From NCBI GenBank assembly GCA_913055965.1, contig CAJXKX010000062.1:1-8656 (forward strand): 8,656 bases of DNA. Reading direction: 5' to 3'. The stretch is from an uncultured Roseovarius sp. (GTDB lineage: Bacteria > Pseudomonadota > Alphaproteobacteria > Rhodobacterales > Rhodobacteraceae). Each line of letters starts with the position of its first letter. The stretch's first letter is position 1. Positions 5,742 through 8,656 of this stretch are shown here, one piece after another. Below the pieces are notes generated by a model. The model was not told where the DNA came from. It did not search any database and saw nothing but the letters and a program-made list of their open reading frames with translations. The position numbers were made by a program, and so were the translations under genes.

Positions 5742-5837
5742 ATGCTGGACGAGATGGGCAGGCGGCCCCGGGGCATCCCGGCGGGCGTCTTTTCATATCG
5801 CGCGGGCGGGGGCATCGCGAAACGGGAAACGGCATGA
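5742..5837 (+). CDS. Possible 31-residue leader ORF before the terminase genes
   Basis: A small ORF beginning MLDEMGRRPRGIPAGV and ending GGIAKRETA, rich in Arg, Gly and Ala with no recognised domain. Its ATG has no ribosome-binding site but falls where transcription from the TTGACT candidate promoter would begin, so it could be leaderless. Its TGA overlaps an ATG (5834) that opens a six-codon ORF (MRQRHA), and the stop of that ORF in turn overlaps the ATG of the small terminase gene at 5851. The chain of ATGA overlaps is seen directly; whether the peptide is made is unknown. It could be a chance ORF in a GC-rich leader. Confidence 0.3.
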   Translation: MLDEMGRRPRGIPAGVFSYRAGGGIAKRETA

Positions 5838-5850
5838 GGCAGCGACACGC

Positions 5851-6207
5851 ATGATTCTGATCACCCCGGAAGAGGGGCCTTCGGGCCTGACAACCGCGAT
5901 CAACGCACTGGAAGAGCAGCTTGCGGACATGCGCGGCGAGCTCGAGGCGCTCTATCGGCGGATACGCGACGGGGAACTCGGCGAGTTGAAGAACGCGACG
6001 CGGGCCACGGCGGAAATCCGTCAATGGCTCAGGATCGCCATCGAAATGGAGGCACAGCTTGAAAAACGCAGACAACTTGAACGCGGCATCGTCCACGGAT
6101 ACGCGATCGACTTCGACGCCGCCCGGTTTGAGATCCGGTGCCGCATGGATCGTCTCGCAAGGGCACGGTGCAAGGGCCGAGTTCCTCGATGCCCTGAGCG
6201 AGGGTGA
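5851..6207 (+). CDS. GTA-type small terminase subunit (gene 1 homologue)
   Basis: A 118-residue, charged, mostly helical protein. The N-terminus ILITPEEGPSGLTTAINALE leads into a long coiled-coil-like helix (about residues 16-75, heptad-like Leu with many Glu/Arg: LEEQLADMRGELEALYRRI, then ATAEIRQWLRIAIEMEAQLEKR), and a C-terminal segment IDFDAARFEIRCRMDRLARAR. This matches the conserved small protein that heads gene-transfer-agent clusters in Rhodobacterales; in Rhodobacter capsulatus gene 1 is established as the small terminase, which helps bring DNA to the packaging motor. The immediate large terminase neighbour supports this. ATG 5851 is chosen because the homologue-like MILITPE start falls there; the frame stays open to 5716 but that part has no family character. 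The last 149 bases overlap the proposed start of the large terminase gene. Family recognition is from memory, not a search. Confidence 0.75.
   Translation: MILITPEEGPSGLTTAINALEEQLADMRGELEALYRRIRDGELGELKNATRATAEIRQWLRIAIEMEAQLEKRRQLERGIVHGYAIDFDAARFEIRCRMDRLARARCKGRVPRCPERG
6048..6052 (+). promoter_or_regulatory. Ribosome-binding site GGAGG supporting the TTG start of the large terminase
   Basis: A perfect GGAGG lies six bases before TTG at 6059, inside the small terminase gene. It favours this start over in-frame TTG codons at 6077, 6128 and 6209. Since the site also codes for Met-Glu-Ala in the small terminase, a chance occurrence cannot be excluded. Confidence 0.45.
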
Positions 6208-7471
6208 GTTGCTGGCGCTGCCCTACATCTTCGAGTTCTGGGCGCTGGAGCATCAGGTGCCGCCCGGGGGCGACTGGCGCACCTGGGTGATCCTGGGCGG
6301 GCGTGGCGCGGGCAAGACGCGGGCGGGGGCCGAATGGGTGCGCGGCCGGGTGGAGGGCGCGAAGCCGCTCGATCCGGGCACGTGCCGGCGGCTGGCGCTG
6401 GTGGGCGAGACGGTCGATCAGGTGCGCGAGGTCATGATCTTTGGCGAAAGCGGGATCATGGCCTGCTCGCCCCCCGACCGCCGCCCCGAATGGCAGGCGA
6501 CGCGCAAGCGGCTGCTCTGGCCCAACGGCGCGGTCGCGCAGGTATTTTCGGCGCATGATCCCGAGGGGCTGCGCGGCCCGCAGTTCGACGGGGCCTGGGT
6601 GGACGAGCTGGCCAAGTGGAAGAAGGCGCGCGACACCTGGGACATGCTGCAATTCGGGCTGCGCCTCGGCGAGGCGCCGCAGGTCTGCGTGACGACGACG
6701 CCGCGCAACGTGGGCGTGCTCAAGGATATCCTCGGCAGCGAGAGCACGGTGGTGACAAACGCCCCCACCGAGGCCAATGCCGCAAATCTCGCGCAGGGCT
6801 TCCTCGAGGAGGTGCGCGCGCGCTACGCGGGCACGCGCCTGGGCCGGCAGGAGCTGGACGGCGTGTTGACGGAGGCCGCCGAGGACGCGCTCTGGACCCC
6901 CGCGATGCTGGAGCGGGCGCGGGTCGGGGCCGCGCCGGAGCTTGACCGGATCGTGGTGGCGGTGGACCCGCCGGTGACAGGCCATGCCGGATCGGATGCC
7001 TGCGGGATCGTGGTGGCGGGCGCGGTGACGCAGGGGCCCGTGCAGGACTGGCGCGCCTTCGTGCTGGCCGACGAGAGCCTCGACGCGGCGGGCCCCGCAG
7101 CCTGGGCGCGGGCCGCGATCCGCGCGATGGAGCGCTGGGGGGCCGACCGGCTGGTGGCCGAGGTCAACCAGGGCGGCGACTTGGTGGAGCAGGTGATCCG
7201 GCAGGTCGACCCGCTGGTGCCGTTCCGCAAGGTCCATGCCAGCCGGGGCAAGGTGCTGCGCGCCGAGCCGGTGGCGGCGCTCTACGAGCAGGGGCGGGTG
7301 CATCACCTGCGGGGGCTGGGCGCACTGGAGGACCAGATGTGCGCGATGACGGCGCGCGGCTACGAGGGGCGCGGCAGCCCCGACCGGGTGGATGCGCTGG
7401 TCTGGGCGCTGACCGACCTGATCGTGGAGCCGGGCGCGAAATGGCGCGCCCCGCGCGTCCGCCTGGTCTGA
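6059..7471 (+). CDS. GTA/phage-type large terminase subunit (packaging ATPase-nuclease, gene 2 homologue)
   Basis: The motor and nuclease that translocates DNA into proheads and cuts it; 470 residues from TTG 6059. The ATPase domain has Walker A LGGRGAGKT (79-87), Walker B with the acidic pair in FDGAWVDELAKW (176-187, Asp182-Glu183) and the coupling motif VCVTTTPR (209-216). The RNase H-like nuclease domain has AVDPP (Asp303), LVAEVNQGGD (Glu368) and SPDRVDALVWAL (Asp442/Asp445), so all three expected acidic positions are present and the enzyme looks intact. FEFWALEHQ and GDWRTWVILGGRGAGKTRAGAEW are hallmark blocks of alphaproteobacterial GTA terminases. The first 38 residues (Ser/Thr-rich) overlap the small terminase gene in another frame and could be spurious; starts at 6128 or 6209 would remove part or all of them. 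No portal gene follows: the next gene is ribB. Terminase identity is near certain; GTA rather than prophage origin is likely. Confidence 0.92.
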   Translation: MKNADNLNAASSTDTRSTSTPPGLRSGAAWIVSQGHGARAEFLDALSEGELLALPYIFEFWALEHQVPPGGDWRTWVILGGRGAGKTRAGAEWVRGRVEGAKPLDPGTCRRLALVGETVDQVREVMIFGESGIMACSPPDRRPEWQATRKRLLWPNGAVAQVFSAHDPEGLRGPQFDGAWVDELAKWKKARDTWDMLQFGLRLGEAPQVCVTTTPRNVGVLKDILGSESTVVTNAPTEANAANLAQGFLEEVRARYAGTRLGRQELDGVLTEAAEDALWTPAMLERARVGAAPELDRIVVAVDPPVTGHAGSDACGIVVAGAVTQGPVQDWRAFVLADESLDAAGPAAWARAAIRAMERWGADRLVAEVNQGGDLVEQVIRQVDPLVPFRKVHASRGKVLRAEPVAALYEQGRVHHLRGLGALEDQMCAMTARGYEGRGSPDRVDALVWALTDLIVEPGAKWRAPRVRLV

Positions 7472-7495
7472 GGCGGCCCGCGCATCAGCCTCTTT

Positions 7496-7527
7496 CCGGG
7501 CGCGGCGTCCGCGCGTTTCGTGCCCGG
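7496..7527 (+). terminator. Hairpin-forming region after the large terminase gene
   Basis: GCGCGG (7500-7505) and CCGCGC (7509-7514) pair around a CGT loop and are followed by gtttcgt. An alternative outer pairing, CCGGGC (7496-7501) with GCCCGG (7522-7527), competes with it. It could end terminase transcription, but the T-run is only three bases. Confidence 0.35.
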
Positions 7528-7601
7528 CCAAGGCCAAACCATGCTGGCCATCCCGGTGCGGCTGCGCTATCTGGCACGGGCCGAGAGAAAGGGGCCACGC
7601 G

Positions 7602-8656
7602 ATGACCGACAGAGCCGCATATCAATCGCCGGGGCCGGTGGAGGCCGATCTGCGCGACGCGATCGCGCCCACCGAGGAGATCATCGCCGAGATCGCCGCC
7701 GGGCGCATGGTGATCCTCGTCGATCACGAGGATCGCGAGAACGAGGGCGACCTGGTGATCGCCGCCGAGTTCGCCACGCCGGAGGCCATCAACTTCATGG
7801 CGACGCACGGGCGGGGCCTCATCTGCCTGCCGATGACCGCCGAGCGCATCGGCCAGTTGGGCCTGCCGATGATGGCGGTCAACAACTCGTCGCGCATGGA
7901 AACCGCCTTTACCGTGTCGATCGAGGCGCGTGAGGGCGTGACCACCGGCATTTCCGCCGCCGACCGCGCCCATACCGTAGCCGTGGCGATCGACGAACAG
8001 AACAGCGCGACCCAGATCGCGACCCCCGGCCATGTCTTTCCGCTGCGTGCGCGAAACGGCGGGGGTCTGGTGCGCGCCGGCCATACCGAGGCCGCCGTCG
8101 ACATCTCGCGTCTTGCCGGACTGAAACCCGCCGGGGTGATTTGCGAGATCATGAAAGACGACGGTACCATGGCGCGGCTGCCCGATCTGGTCGAGTTTGC
8201 GAAAACCCACGGCCTCAAGATCGGCACGATCCGCGATCTCATCGCCTATCGGCGCAAGCATGACCACCTTGTGAAACAAGTGGCGGAATCCCGGTTCCAG
8301 AGCCGCTGGGGCGGCGACTGGCGCGCTGTGAGCTTTTACAACAAGGCCACCGAAGGTGAGACCATGGCGCTGGTAAAGGGGCATATCGATCCAGAAAAGC
8401 CCACTTTGGTGCGCATGCATGCCTTGTCCATCTTTGCCGACATCTTTGCCGAGCTGAATGACCGGGAAGGCCTTCTTCAAGGCGCTATGCGTGCGATCGG
8501 AGAAGAGGGCTCCGGCGTGCTGGTGCTGATCAATCGTCCAGCCCGAGACTTCGCATCGCGCGCCATCAGGCGGCGCGAGCCCCTGCCCCCCAAAGAGGCG
8601 CAGGATATGGCGCAGGAACAGCGGGATTACGGCGTTGGGGCGCAAATCCTGGCAGA
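7602..8656 (+). CDS. ribB: 3,4-dihydroxy-2-butanone-4-phosphate synthase with degenerate GTP-cyclohydrolase II-like domain (3' end outside window)
   Basis: Converts ribulose 5-phosphate into 3,4-dihydroxy-2-butanone 4-phosphate plus formate, the four-carbon input of riboflavin synthesis, in the cytosol. The frame is open from ATG 7602 to the window end (351 codons). The synthase domain (about 20-217) carries DHEDRENEGDL (41-51, metal and substrate acids), GLICLP (72-77), TTGIS (114-118), TPGHVFPL (141-148) and RAGHTEA (158-164), all intact. From about residue 240 on, ALVKGHID..., VRMH and YGVGAQILA align in style with GTP cyclohydrolase II (RibA), but the zinc-binding Cys-x10-Cys-x-Cys region is replaced by a cysteine-free ALSIFADIFAEL stretch, so this half is predicted inactive, as in RibBX-type proteins. 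A good AAGGGG ribosome-binding site (7589-7594) lies seven bases ahead. No FMN riboswitch was recognised in the 130-base gap before it. Confidence 0.93.
   Translation, partial: MTDRAAYQSPGPVEADLRDAIAPTEEIIAEIAAGRMVILVDHEDRENEGDLVIAAEFATPEAINFMATHGRGLICLPMTAERIGQLGLPMMAVNNSSRMETAFTVSIEAREGVTTGISAADRAHTVAVAIDEQNSATQIATPGHVFPLRARNGGGLVRAGHTEAAVDISRLAGLKPAGVICEIMKDDGTMARLPDLVEFAKTHGLKIGTIRDLIAYRRKHDHLVKQVAESRFQSRWGGDWRAVSFYNKATEGETMALVKGHIDPEKPTLVRMHALSIFADIFAELNDREGLLQGAMRAIGEEGSGVLVLINRPARDFASRAIRRREPLPPKEAQDMAQEQRDYGVGAQILA

Noticed and set aside
5716..5850. 45-codon N-terminal extension of the small terminase
   Set aside because: It starts at a GTG without a ribosome-binding site and within promoter-like DNA; the conserved-looking protein begins at ATG 5851.
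6029..7537. 502-codon open frame on the minus strand opposite the large terminase
   Set aside because: It has Arg/His/Ala-rich composition and no motifs; the opposite strand has all terminase motifs.
7472..7601. Possible FMN riboswitch in front of ribB
   Set aside because: The gap is only 130 bases and I could not find the conserved FMN aptamer segments; only GC hairpins are visible.
7485..8645. 386-codon open frame on the minus strand opposite ribB
   Set aside because: Antisense shadow of a clear ribB; no recognisable domain.

Overview
The window is GC-rich and densely coded, with every recognisable gene on the + strand. Gene content (a 3-hydroxybutyrate dehydrogenase, an HisP/HisQ/HisM-type amino-acid ABC operon, a gene-transfer-agent-type terminase pair and a RibB with a degenerate RibA-like tail) points to an alphaproteobacterium, most likely Rhodobacterales/Rhodobacteraceae. 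That placement rests on recognising protein families, not on a database search.

Layout. (1) 1-1672: the 3' end of a 3-hydroxybutyrate dehydrogenase gene, a small TerB-like gene, and a stand-alone PhnD-type substrate-binding-like protein without a signal peptide. (2) 1673-1792: a 120-base gap with a TGCAA-G-TTGCA palindrome, a weak promoter candidate and a TGTCACG/CGTGACA inverted repeat. (3) 1793-5059: a four-gene polar amino-acid ABC importer in the order ATPase, periplasmic binding protein, permease, permease. A strong hairpin flanked by 8-base direct repeats separates the binding-protein gene from the first permease gene. (4) 5056-5664: a MocA-like nucleotidyltransferase whose GTG start overlaps the stop of the last permease gene. 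(5) 5665-5850: a 186-base leader with an AT-rich start, iterated GCGGTT hexamers, a TTGACT promoter candidate and a possible 31-codon ORF. (6) 5851-7471: a coiled-coil small protein matching the GTA small terminase (gene 1), overlapped by an apparently intact large terminase (gene 2). (7) 7602-8656: ribB, cut by the window end.

The importer should work as one unit: the periplasmic protein captures a (probably basic) amino acid or opine, the two permeases form the channel, and the ATPase drives uptake. The terminase pair should cut and package DNA into particles, but in the canonical Rhodobacter capsulatus cluster the portal, protease and capsid genes follow directly, whereas here ribB does. 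The detached packaging module and its unusual leader are the most interesting part of the window. No tRNA, rRNA, CRISPR array, insertion sequence or transposase gene was seen.
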